A DNA stretch of 64,000 nt from a virus: the IMG/VR virus record IMGVR_UViG_3300001041_000017, positions 1 to 64,000 of that record; one strand, given 5' to 3'. Within the stretch, counting starts at the first letter, position 1. Every line of letters starts with the position of its first letter. Under the pieces are notes generated by a model. It did no database searches and was not told the origin of the DNA. It saw only the letters and a list, made by a program, of their open reading frames with translations. The position numbers were made by a program, and so were the translations under genes. Positions 1 to 6,427 of the stretch are shown here, piece by piece.

Positions 1-29
1 ATTCAATCTATCCAATCATCACCCAGAAG

Positions 30-66
30 AGAACCCTCTTGAGAAATTTGAGGGTTCTATTTCTTT
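30..66 (+). terminator. Rho-independent terminator
   Basis: Arms AGAACCCTC (30-38) and GAGGGTTCT (50-58) form a perfect 9-bp stem with an 11-nt loop, followed by a T-rich tail. It would end transcription of a gene lying left of the window, just before the terminase genes. Confidence 0.85.
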
Positions 67-145
67 TTGGAGATTTTTATTTTCCCAATAATATCAACAT
101 TTAAAGAATACAAATTTTAATAAAAAAGAAAGGGTCGATTTAATC

Positions 146-817
146 ATGAAAAGGGGAGTCAAGAATAAAGAAGATACAATCCCAAAAAGTAAAATACCTA
201 AAAAATATAAGAAGGTCAAAAAGGCCAAGACTTCTAAACCGAAAGTAACTACTGTAACTATTGGGAGTAATCCATATAAGATTCACAACTTCACCCATGT
301 TCATCTTCAGATAATAGATGATCTAGTCGAGGGAAGACTCAAAAAAGGAGAAATAGCTAAAAAGAATGATATAACTTCACAAATGCTTTGTAACTACTTT
401 AAAGATCCTCAATTTATGAAGATGTTACAGTCTGCTCAAATGGAAGCCGAGTCTGTATTTAGGACTGAAAGAATTAGATTCTACAGAAGAATAGCTCAAG
501 CAGCATTAATAGAAATAACTCATAAATTAGAAAGTGCAAAAGAAAGAAAGAAATTAACTGTTCCCACATTGTTAAATATGGTAGACAGAACTTTAGATAT
601 GCTAGACAAAGATAATGGAATATCATCTTCTGGAGATAAGAATAAAAATACTACTCCCGGAAGCGTAAATGTAAACATAATGAATACAAGTTTAGAAGAC
701 CAGGGATTCAGAAACCAATTTAAGATGATATTAAAAGGAGATTCTCAAAAGAAATTACCAGAACCAAAAGCTATAAATGTAGATTTTAGAACTGAAGAAG
801 ATGTTGAAGATGAATAA
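146..817 (+). CDS. Probable terminase small subunit
   Basis: This 223-aa basic protein lies directly upstream of the large terminase, the usual place for the small subunit that recognises phage DNA for packaging. The N-terminus is very lysine rich (about residues 1-35). Residues about 50-90 read like a helix-turn-helix (an IIDDLVEGRLKKGEIAKK helix followed by ITSQMLCNYFKDPQF), and the middle (about 95-155) is helical and charged, as in the oligomerisation region of TerS proteins. The C-terminus is acidic. TerS proteins diverge greatly, so the call rests on the HTH-like segment and on position. The start is the ATG at 146, with AAAGGG 11-15 nt upstream. Confidence 0.7.
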   Translation: MKRGVKNKEDTIPKSKIPKKYKKVKKAKTSKPKVTTVTIGSNPYKIHNFTHVHLQIIDDLVEGRLKKGEIAKKNDITSQMLCNYFKDPQFMKMLQSAQMEAESVFRTERIRFYRRIAQAALIEITHKLESAKERKKLTVPTLLNMVDRTLDMLDKDNGISSSGDKNKNTTPGSVNVNIMNTSLEDQGFRNQFKMILKGDSQKKLPEPKAINVDFRTEEDVEDE

Positions 818-864
818 AGTATCTATTTTTGGTAAAAATAATAAAGCGAAAATAACTTTCTTAA

Positions 865-892
865 AAACTCTCCCGTTGGAGGGTTTCTTTTT
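865..892 (+). terminator. Rho-independent terminator between terminase genes
   Basis: Arms AAACTCTCC (865-873) and GGAGGGTTT (878-886) pair with one G-U wobble around a CGTT tetraloop, followed by CTTTTTA. It lies between the two terminase genes, so it may attenuate rather than fully stop the late transcript. Confidence 0.7.
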
Positions 893-907
893 ATTTAGAG
901 GGCTATT

Positions 908-2527
908 ATGCAAGTAGATACATTAGGAAATTATAATCAGAATGAAGCAAGGAAAGATTATTTAGATTGGTGTTTGAAAAATTTATTAGCAAGTAAGGAT
1001 AAAGAAGAATTACACGATTTTATAACTATAATATTAGGATCTCATGTTCCTAGATTATCTGTTTGTCCAGAACATGATGCTCCATTCGATTTCTTGGCTG
1101 ACTTATTTTTTGAAGACGTTCTAAACGCTTTAGTTTTGGCAAACAGGAACGGGGGTAAGACTTGGAATTTTGCCATTAAAAATGCCTTAGATGCTGTTTT
1201 TAAAGGTGTTGAAATTGCAAACATTGGAGCTATTCAAGCACAGGCAGAAAAATGTTTCAAGTATACCCAAGATCATTTTAAAGAGGGAACATTATTAAAT
1301 CCTTTTGCTATTGAGCTTCTTATGAAGAGGTCTAAGATAAGAACTTATGATGGATTTATTTCAGAACTTCAGATTTTGCCCGGCACAATGGCAGGAACTA
1401 ATAGCCCACATCCGGAGAAAGCTAACTTAGATGAAATAGATTTAATGGACTGGAAAATACTCCAGGAGGCTATGTCCATGCCTAAATCTACAAAAAGGGC
1501 TAGGGCAAGTCTTTGTTTAACAAGTACCCGGAAATCAGGATCAGGTCCAATGCAGAAATTATTAGACGAAGCAAAAACAAGAGATCTGAAAGTCTACTCC
1601 TGGTGTATCTGGGAGGTAATCGAAAACTGCTCATCCAAAAGGTCAGGTATTATTCCTGTGGAATATGAATACCTACCATACGGAGAAAAGGATAAATACA
1701 AAAGAAAAACTCTCTGGGTTTATACTCATAATAGATCTCTTAAAAATAGATACGTAACAAAAGAATTTCTAGAAGAAAAATCAGATCCAAGTAAATATTC
1801 TGGATGTTTAGCATGTCCATTAATTGAGGTCTGTCAAACTAAAGCTAAAAGGTCTGACGGATATTATTTGATTGATGATACAATTAGCAAGTTTAGAAAT
1901 CTAGATAGGGAAACCTGGGATGCTCAATGGGAATGTAAAAAACCAGGGAGAGACGGATTAGTTTATAAAGAATTTGATGATATTCATATTATAGATAGAT
2001 TTGATAGGAGCTTATATTTACCTGTAGATGCTGGACAAGATTTTGGATACACTAATCCGGCTCATACGGTATTTATGCAAAAAACAAATAGAGATCAGAT
2101 TATTATTTTTGATGAAATAGTAAGAACCCAAACTACACTAAACTTATTAATAAGTGAATGGTGGAAACCTGCCCAAGAGGAATATAATACATTAGACTGG
2201 ATATGTGATCCTGAAGATCCTAATGCTATTGCTCAAATGAGGCAAGCTAACATACCTGCTAGAGCTGCGGTTGACCGTGAAGTGGATGCAGGTATCAGAA
2301 CCCTAAGAGGGCTTATTAAGCCCAGTATAGGGGAGCCTAGACTGTATATATTGGCAAAGTGCGTAGAAACAATTAGAGACTTTCAAAGTTATCCTTATAG
2401 GCCAGGAACAGATAAACCATTTAAAGATAAATTTGATCATGGTTGTGATGCAGCGAGATACTGTATTCATACTAAATGGCCGAGTTTATCACAGCCTAAA
2501 AAGCAATTTAGAGCTACAACGGCTTGA
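908..2527 (+). CDS. terL: Terminase large subunit (ATPase-nuclease)
   Basis: This 539-aa protein is the packaging motor that pumps DNA into the prohead and cuts it. The ATPase domain has a Walker A motif ANRNGGKT (residues 78-85) and a Walker B-like NLDEIDLMD (173-181). The nuclease domain has acidic motifs in LPVDAGQDFGYTNP, DWICDPEDP and the terminal DHGCDAARY. Between the domains is a cysteine cluster, C300-x2-C303-x5-C309 with C343 further on, which may bind a metal. The length is normal for the family. The start is an ATG at 908 behind AGAGGG. Confidence 0.95.
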   Translation: MQVDTLGNYNQNEARKDYLDWCLKNLLASKDKEELHDFITIILGSHVPRLSVCPEHDAPFDFLADLFFEDVLNALVLANRNGGKTWNFAIKNALDAVFKGVEIANIGAIQAQAEKCFKYTQDHFKEGTLLNPFAIELLMKRSKIRTYDGFISELQILPGTMAGTNSPHPEKANLDEIDLMDWKILQEAMSMPKSTKRARASLCLTSTRKSGSGPMQKLLDEAKTRDLKVYSWCIWEVIENCSSKRSGIIPVEYEYLPYGEKDKYKRKTLWVYTHNRSLKNRYVTKEFLEEKSDPSKYSGCLACPLIEVCQTKAKRSDGYYLIDDTISKFRNLDRETWDAQWECKKPGRDGLVYKEFDDIHIIDRFDRSLYLPVDAGQDFGYTNPAHTVFMQKTNRDQIIIFDEIVRTQTTLNLLISEWWKPAQEEYNTLDWICDPEDPNAIAQMRQANIPARAAVDREVDAGIRTLRGLIKPSIGEPRLYILAKCVETIRDFQSYPYRPGTDKPFKDKFDHGCDAARYCIHTKWPSLSQPKKQFRATTA

Positions 2528-2544
2528 AAATATTTTATTAGTAA

Positions 2545-2573
2545 GGGAAATACCATAACTGGTTAGATATAAT
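2545..2573 (+). promoter_or_regulatory. Phage-type promoter (GGGAAA-17-TATAAT)
   Basis: GGGAAA at 2545-2550, a 17-nt spacer and TATAAT at 2568-2573 are followed by ATAGGTAAGG. The same layout recurs at 3945, 54777 and 60639 (see findings). The -35 box does not match the sigma-A consensus TTGACA. The promoter sits just after terL and would transcribe the small genes at 2619-3891. Confidence 0.65.
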
Positions 2574-2618
2574 ATAGGTAAGGGGTTAATTTAGTAGAGA
2601 GAGAGGGGGTGGGTTAGA

Positions 2619-2861
2619 GTAGGTAAAAAGAAGATATTACAGGATATAATAAACTTCTTTGAATTAGAGGAAGGGTTTGACAAGAATGAAATTATTAATG
2701 AAATACTTCACGGAATGAAAGAACTTAAAGGTTACGAGTCCGATGAAATAAGTCTAGAATGGGACGGAGATAACCTTATGGTTTTAAATGATTTCGTTGA
2801 AGAATTTTACCGGAAACTAATCGAAGGGATATGTAATGTCTTAAAGAGTTTTCAGAAATAA
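2619..2861 (+). CDS. Small acidic protein of unknown function, start unclear
   Basis: An open frame of about 80 codons runs from an upstream in-frame stop (2595-2597) to TAA at 2859-2861 and encodes an acidic helical protein (for example NFFELEEGFDKNEIINEIL). It has no ATG, GTG or TTG until the ATG at 2715, yet a strong AGGGGG-type ribosome binding site (2604-2609) sits 9 nt before codon GTA at 2619, and a phage-type promoter lies just upstream. Either translation starts at a noncanonical codon near 2619 or only a 48-aa product from 2715 is made. I do not recognise the family. Confidence 0.5.
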   Translation, partial: VGKKKILQDIINFFELEEGFDKNEIINEILHGMKELKGYESDEISLEWDGDNLMVLNDFVEEFYRKLIEGICNVLKSFQK

Positions 2862-2889
2862 ATAATATAAATAGAAGGAGAGTGTTAGA

Positions 2890-3378
2890 ATGGGTGAAGT
2901 CACAATTAAGACTGGAGAAGACACCAGAATATGCTTATTGGTGGATGAAAATTGTCCGGATACCTCTTTGAAGTTTGAACAGCTATCCGATAACACAGTT
3001 AAGATCGAGAAACTGCCGAGTTTTCAGGAAAGTGAATTGGAAGAGTTTGACGAAGAACACGAATCACTTCCGGTAATCGTAGCCCTGTATGGAGATAGGT
3101 TGAAGAGTGTTTCTTTCGATATGGAAGACGATAGTCTAACCTTCACTACAATGAAAAGGGCTGCCGATGATAAGAATTATTCTAGCAGGAATATTTTCCT
3201 TGAAACTATGAATAACCCTGAAGGTAATCATTACGTCCAGACAGTTTATTTTGTGGAGGATTTTTCTGATAAGATCTCTGAAGATCTGGACCATCTGGAT
3301 CGGGCTATGGAAATAGGAGAAGATTTGGTTAATAATCTGAGTAAAAAACAAAAGAAAGAATTATCTTTGGTAAAATAA
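2890..3378 (+). CDS. Acidic protein of unknown function (162 aa)
   Basis: The ATG at 2890 follows AAGGAGAGTGTTAGA, a good ribosome binding site. The product is strongly acidic with no transmembrane segment or signal peptide. Its N-terminal half is predicted beta-rich (VTIKTGEDTRICLLVDEN), and its C-terminal half is helical (SEDLDHLDRAMEIGEDLVNNL). Codons are richer in G and C than in many neighbours. It belongs to the accessory block between terL and the portal gene. No family recognised. Confidence 0.75.
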   Translation: MGEVTIKTGEDTRICLLVDENCPDTSLKFEQLSDNTVKIEKLPSFQESELEEFDEEHESLPVIVALYGDRLKSVSFDMEDDSLTFTTMKRAADDKNYSSRNIFLETMNNPEGNHYVQTVYFVEDFSDKISEDLDHLDRAMEIGEDLVNNLSKKQKKELSLVK

Positions 3379-3379
3379 T

Positions 3380-3391
3380 TAGGTATACCTA
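3380..3391. promoter_or_regulatory. 12-bp perfect palindrome, possible operator
   Basis: TAGGTATACCTA is a perfect palindrome in the 42-nt gap between two accessory genes, with AT-rich flanks that extend the symmetry imperfectly. It has no T-tract suited to a terminator, so a protein-binding site is possible. Function unknown. Confidence 0.3.
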
Positions 3392-3420
3392 TTATTTTGA
3401 TTAAGAAAGGGGGTTCTTGA

Positions 3421-3891
3421 ATGGATCAGACCGTATCAGAAGAACAAACCTTAAAAGGTACTATAGATTCTGAGTGGCTGGCTACAGAAATAGCCGTAAT
3501 GATATACTCTTCTAGTCGGAAAGAGATTTTCGATGTTCTGGAGTGTATTTATGAAAAAGAACGAGACCCTAGGCTTTCTGCTAATAAGAAATTAGTGAGC
3601 AATATTCTTGATAAAACCTGCAAGAATATCAGTAAACTAATTGCCGATGTTTTGGAGAATTGGGAAGTGAAAGTTGAAGTAGGGGGAGAAATTTCTCCAG
3701 AAGAAACACTTCAAGCTATTAGGGAATACAACAATGTCAGGGGAATGATAGGATTTCCTCCGATACTACGCCCAGAAGTTTTTATTAGTCGTATTTCTGA
3801 AGAAACCAATATCTCTCCTGCTATTGTGAAACAGATTCTTGATGCCGAAACAGAATTAATTATTGAAAGAGTTAGTCCTAAAAAATTATAA
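3421..3891 (+). CDS. Protein of unknown function (156 aa)
   Basis: The ATG at 3421 follows GAAAGGGGGTTCTTGA. The N-terminal half is helical (residues about 15-85). The C-terminal half, with SPEETLQAIREYNNVRGMIG and then a segment reading ISEETNISPAIVKQILDAE, resembles a helix-turn-helix with a preceding linker, so a DNA-binding role is possible but unproven. It is the last gene before a strong terminator, in the accessory block after the terminase. Confidence 0.7.
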   Translation: MDQTVSEEQTLKGTIDSEWLATEIAVMIYSSSRKEIFDVLECIYEKERDPRLSANKKLVSNILDKTCKNISKLIADVLENWEVKVEVGGEISPEETLQAIREYNNVRGMIGFPPILRPEVFISRISEETNISPAIVKQILDAETELIIERVSPKKL

Positions 3892-3900
3892 CGGAAAGAA

Positions 3901-3937
3901 AACACCAGGATTTTATTATTCTGGTGTTTTTATTTTT
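3901..3937 (+). terminator. Rho-independent terminator
   Basis: AACACCAG (3901-3908) pairs perfectly with CTGGTGTT (3921-3928) around a 12-nt AT loop, followed by TTTATTTTTA. It closes the 2619-3891 transcript just before the next promoter. Confidence 0.85.
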
Positions 3938-3944
3938 ATCATAA

Positions 3945-3973
3945 GGGAAAAACTGAAAATGTCTTGATATAAT
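3945..3973 (+). promoter_or_regulatory. Phage-type promoter (GGGAAA-17-TATAAT)
   Basis: GGGAAA at 3945-3950 and TATAAT at 3968-3973 are separated by 17 nt and followed by AAAGATAAGG. It lies between a terminator and the zinc-ribbon gene at 4008 and would drive the nrdG cluster (4008-6328). It matches the promoter family described in the findings. Confidence 0.7.
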
Positions 3974-4007
3974 AAAGATAAGGACAGTTTTAAGGAGGTT
4001 TATTGTA

Positions 4008-4202
4008 GTGTGGAATTGTAAAAATCCTAGAGACTTTTATCCATCCAAAATGTTTTGCTCTATTTGTGGTAACATTCAAGAGATTCAACGTCCTAAAAGG
4101 AAAACTAGGAAAAATGGTCATATAAAAGACTTGTGGTGTATTCGGTGTAAAACCGAAACTAAACACATTGAAAACGCCGATATTCTTGCTATGACTGTTT
4201 AA
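4008..4202 (+). CDS. Small zinc-ribbon protein (64 aa)
   Basis: A CSICG knuckle (about residues 16-20) and a CIRCK knuckle (about 46-50), separated by a basic linker, form a C-x2-C...C-x2-C zinc ribbon. The start is a GTG at 4008 behind TAAGGAGGTTTATTGTA. It is the first gene after a phage-type promoter and leads the nrdG cluster. Short zinc-ribbon proteins of this type are common in phages and their role is unknown. Confidence 0.75.
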   Translation: MWNCKNPRDFYPSKMFCSICGNIQEIQRPKRKTRKNGHIKDLWCIRCKTETKHIENADILAMTV

Positions 4203-4225
4203 ATAATTATTAAGAGGTGATTAGT

Positions 4226-4666
4226 ATGAGTAAGTGTAGAATATGTGGTGAGATGGAATATCAAAACGGTATGTGTCTAAAATGTTTCATCATTGACAGG
4301 GATGTAAATATAGCTAATATTGAAAACTGCAAAAAGCAGTTAGAAGAATTATACGGTCAAAAAGAGAAAGAATTGCAATTTAAAGCAGAATATATGTGTA
4401 GGCCTTTTCTGGATGGGAAACCTGTAGACTTTGATTATGAATCTTCTAAATCAGATTCTTTACCATTAGACTATCCAATTCTCCCTAAAAAAATAGTATC
4501 CAAAGTAATATTAAATAATCCCAGAAAAATATTTGTTTACTCTGGTAAGGTTTCGGGATTGTTGAAACGGTTAGAGGAATTAAGATTTTCCTTTGAAAAG
4601 AATATATTTTCAACAATCGAAAATCAAATGTCTATTGATTTTATGAGAGCAGGTTTGTATAAATGA
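4226..4666 (+). CDS. Zinc-ribbon protein of unknown function (146 aa)
   Basis: The N-terminus carries CRICG and CLKCF knuckles (residues about 4-22), so it probably binds one zinc ion. A coiled-coil-like helix follows (about 28-60), then a less defined C-terminal part. I place the start at ATG 4226, 4-5 nt after AGAGGTGATT, rather than the in-frame GTG at 4217, which lies inside the ribosome binding site. The stop overlaps the nrdG start (ATGA), so translation is coupled. Family not recognised. Confidence 0.7.
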   Translation: MSKCRICGEMEYQNGMCLKCFIIDRDVNIANIENCKKQLEELYGQKEKELQFKAEYMCRPFLDGKPVDFDYESSKSDSLPLDYPILPKKIVSKVILNNPRKIFVYSGKVSGLLKRLEELRFSFEKNIFSTIENQMSIDFMRAGLYK

Positions 4667-5196
4667 ACATTAGAATAGCCGGACCTATAGTTCAAGATTC
4701 TATAGTTGATGGACCGGGGATAAGACATACTATTTTTACTCAAGGATGTCATTGGAATTGTCCAGGATGTCATAATCCTGAATCTCATAGTCTTAGTGGT
4801 GGAAAGATTTTAAAAGTAGATGATTTATATATGGAATTGAAAGAAATACTTAGACCATCAATTCATAGAGGGATAACTTTTTCCGGTGGAGATCCTTTTC
4901 TCTGGCCGTTAGAATTAAGTTATCTTGCTGAGAAAATAAAAACTCTTGGAAACTATGATATTATAGTTTACACTGGTTATAGTATGGAAGAATTAAAGCC
5001 TTTGAAGAAATGGATAAAGTTTTTAGAATTGATTGATTTGTTAGTAACAGATAGATTTCTTTTAGAACAAAAAGATTTATCGACTCCATTCCGGGGAAGT
5101 AGAAATCAAAGGATTTGGAAAAAGATTCTTAGAAATAATGGAATGATGTCTTTTGAACAAATTTCTGAAAAAGATATTTTGGGAGGTAAGATATGA
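4663..5196 (+). CDS. nrdG: Anaerobic ribonucleotide reductase activating protein (radical SAM)
   Basis: NrdG uses S-adenosylmethionine and a 4Fe-4S cluster to install the glycyl radical in anaerobic ribonucleotide reductase NrdD, which makes deoxynucleotides without oxygen. The 177-aa protein has the family cluster motif C-x3-C-x2-C in FTQGCHWNCPGCHNPE (about residues 25-40), ITFSGGDPF, the VYTGYSMEEL segment, and FRGSRNQRIW near the end. The length fits NrdG, and the FRGS-NQRI signature argues against QueE or PflA. No nrdD gene is in this window; it may lie elsewhere in the phage or be supplied by the host. It points to an anaerobic host. Confidence 0.92.
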   Translation: MNIRIAGPIVQDSIVDGPGIRHTIFTQGCHWNCPGCHNPESHSLSGGKILKVDDLYMELKEILRPSIHRGITFSGGDPFLWPLELSYLAEKIKTLGNYDIIVYTGYSMEELKPLKKWIKFLELIDLLVTDRFLLEQKDLSTPFRGSRNQRIWKKILRNNGMMSFEQISEKDILGGKI

Positions 5197-5393
5197 AAAA
5201 TCTATCAGTCGATGAGAAATATGAATTATGTTATAAACATTATTTAGAAAGTTGTACTATGGCAGGAGAAAAAACGGAAGTAACCCTGGAGACCTACGAA
5301 AGAGTTGTTCCTATTTCTCAAATTGATGAAATGATCAAATATGGTTATGTGGGAGACAGTAAGATTATTTTTGATAAGAAGGAGGTTTTCTAA
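5193..5393 (+). CDS. Protein of unknown function (66 aa)
   Basis: The ATG at 5193 overlaps the nrdG stop (ATGA) behind GGGAGGTAAG, so it is translationally coupled to nrdG. The small acidic product contains CYKHYLESC and a long helix-strand pattern. It has no recognised domain. Its stop codon directly abuts the apparent ATA start of the next gene. Confidence 0.65.
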   Translation: MKNLSVDEKYELCYKHYLESCTMAGEKTEVTLETYERVVPISQIDEMIKYGYVGDSKIIFDKKEVF

Positions 5394-5954
5394 ATAAATA
5401 TTATAGATTTTGATGTCCCATATCATATTGATTTAGTAGAAATCAGAAGGATATGTTCTGAAATACAAAACACAATTTGGGGACCAGATATAGATACTCC
5501 TATTTATATTATAGGAGTTAAACATAAAAAGTTCTTCTTTGAAAATGATAAGTATACTAAAGGATTAAAATATCCTGGGGATAAGTCATTCCGTGGAACT
5601 TGTTATCCTGTAGAAAATGAAATATTTGTTTATGCAGATAAATATGAAACAACAGAAAGTATCTTGTGGCTTATTTTTCACGAATTAACCCATATGGTTC
5701 TACGGAAAAATAAAATAACTTATTATTACATGATTTATAAAACTTTTCATTATTCTAGAGAATTGGGTTATCCGGATCTTCAATCGTATTACAATGATCC
5801 AAGAACTACTCTAAATGATGAAATACATGAAAAAGATCCAGAGGAAATATTCTGCAATTCTTCGGCATCTATTATGTTTAAAGATTGGGTATATCCTTCT
5901 GGAATTCAATATGATAGATTTTGGTGGAGGGCTAGGAATGAAAAGGATTTATAG
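5394..5954 (+). CDS. Zincin-type metallopeptidase-like protein with apparent ATA start
   Basis: This 186-aa frame contains a zinc-protease motif HELTH (about residues 97-101) within LWLIFHELTHMVLRK, typical of small zincin-like phage and plasmid proteins. The downstream DPEEIFCNSSA segment could supply a further zinc-site glutamate. The frame is open and protein-like from 5394, but contains no ATG, GTG or TTG until codon 91, just before the HELTH motif. A perfect AAGGAGG (5379-5385) lies 8 nt before ATA at 5394, which directly follows the stop of the upstream gene. I therefore infer an ATA start, perhaps by termination-reinitiation. Substrate unknown. Confidence 0.7.
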   Translation: MNIIDFDVPYHIDLVEIRRICSEIQNTIWGPDIDTPIYIIGVKHKKFFFENDKYTKGLKYPGDKSFRGTCYPVENEIFVYADKYETTESILWLIFHELTHMVLRKNKITYYYMIYKTFHYSRELGYPDLQSYYNDPRTTLNDEIHEKDPEEIFCNSSASIMFKDWVYPSGIQYDRFWWRARNEKDL

Positions 5955-6138
5955 AAATACCATAACCGGAAAGATTCATATTACAAATATTTTTGAAAAC
6001 GCTCCTCACTTAGAGGAAATACCTTTAGAAAAGTTTTCTGCTGATAAAATAGAAAAAGAAATATCTAAATTAGAATCAAAAATAGAAACACTAAAAGAGT
6101 TACTTTCTCTTTTGAAGGAAATGATTAATGGAGGTTAG
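5938..6138 (+). CDS. Small coiled-coil protein (66 aa)
   Basis: The ATG at 5938 lies in a GGAGGGCTAGGA context at the end of the preceding gene, overlapping it by 17 nt. Residues about 32-62 form a heptad-like coiled coil (IEKEISKLESKIETLKELLSL). Earlier in-frame ATGs (from 5815) lie inside the metallopeptidase gene and lack a binding site. Function unknown. Confidence 0.65.
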   Translation: MKRIYRNTITGKIHITNIFENAPHLEEIPLEKFSADKIEKEISKLESKIETLKELLSLLKEMINGG

Positions 6139-6328
6139 TCAGGGAGAGTTAAGTAGAATGTTGGGAAGACATAATTCTGAAGGAATATTAGAAGGGAGAG
6201 GAATAGAGAAGAAAAGAATAAAATCAATCATCCAAAAATTAATTGAAGAAAATAAAAAATTTCAAGATACAAATTACAAAAAGGGAAGACAAGATATTTT
6301 AGAAAAACTTCTTTCAGAAATTAAATAA
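6128..6328 (+). CDS. Small charged helical protein (66 aa)
   Basis: The start overlaps the preceding gene, behind AAGGAAATGATTA. The product is charged and helical, with GRHNSEGILEGRGIEKKRIK near the N-terminus. It is the last gene of the nrdG cluster and is followed at once by a strong terminator. No family recognised. Confidence 0.6.
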   Translation: MEVSQGELSRMLGRHNSEGILEGRGIEKKRIKSIIQKLIEENKKFQDTNYKKGRQDILEKLLSEIK

Positions 6329-6335
6329 CCAAATC

Positions 6336-6368
6336 AAACGACTAAGAATTTACTTAGTCGTTTTTTTT
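6336..6368 (+). terminator. Rho-independent terminator
   Basis: AAACGACTAAG (6336-6346) pairs perfectly with CTTAGTCGTTT (6353-6363) around a 6-nt loop, followed by a run of T residues. It isolates the accessory block from the portal gene. Confidence 0.92.
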
Positions 6369-6427
6369 ACGTTTTAAAACTTCAAAATTAACCAAATTAC
6401 AAAACGACAGAAAGGATTGATATACAT

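Noticed and set aside
4663-5196. QueE or pyruvate formate-lyase activase instead of NrdG
   Set aside because: The C-x3-C-x2-C cluster is shared, but the VYTGYSMEEL and FRGSRNQRIW segments and the short length are NrdG features.
5815-5937. Longer form of the coiled-coil protein at 5938
   Set aside because: The upstream part overlaps the well-supported metallopeptidase frame, and the binding site lies directly before ATG 5938.
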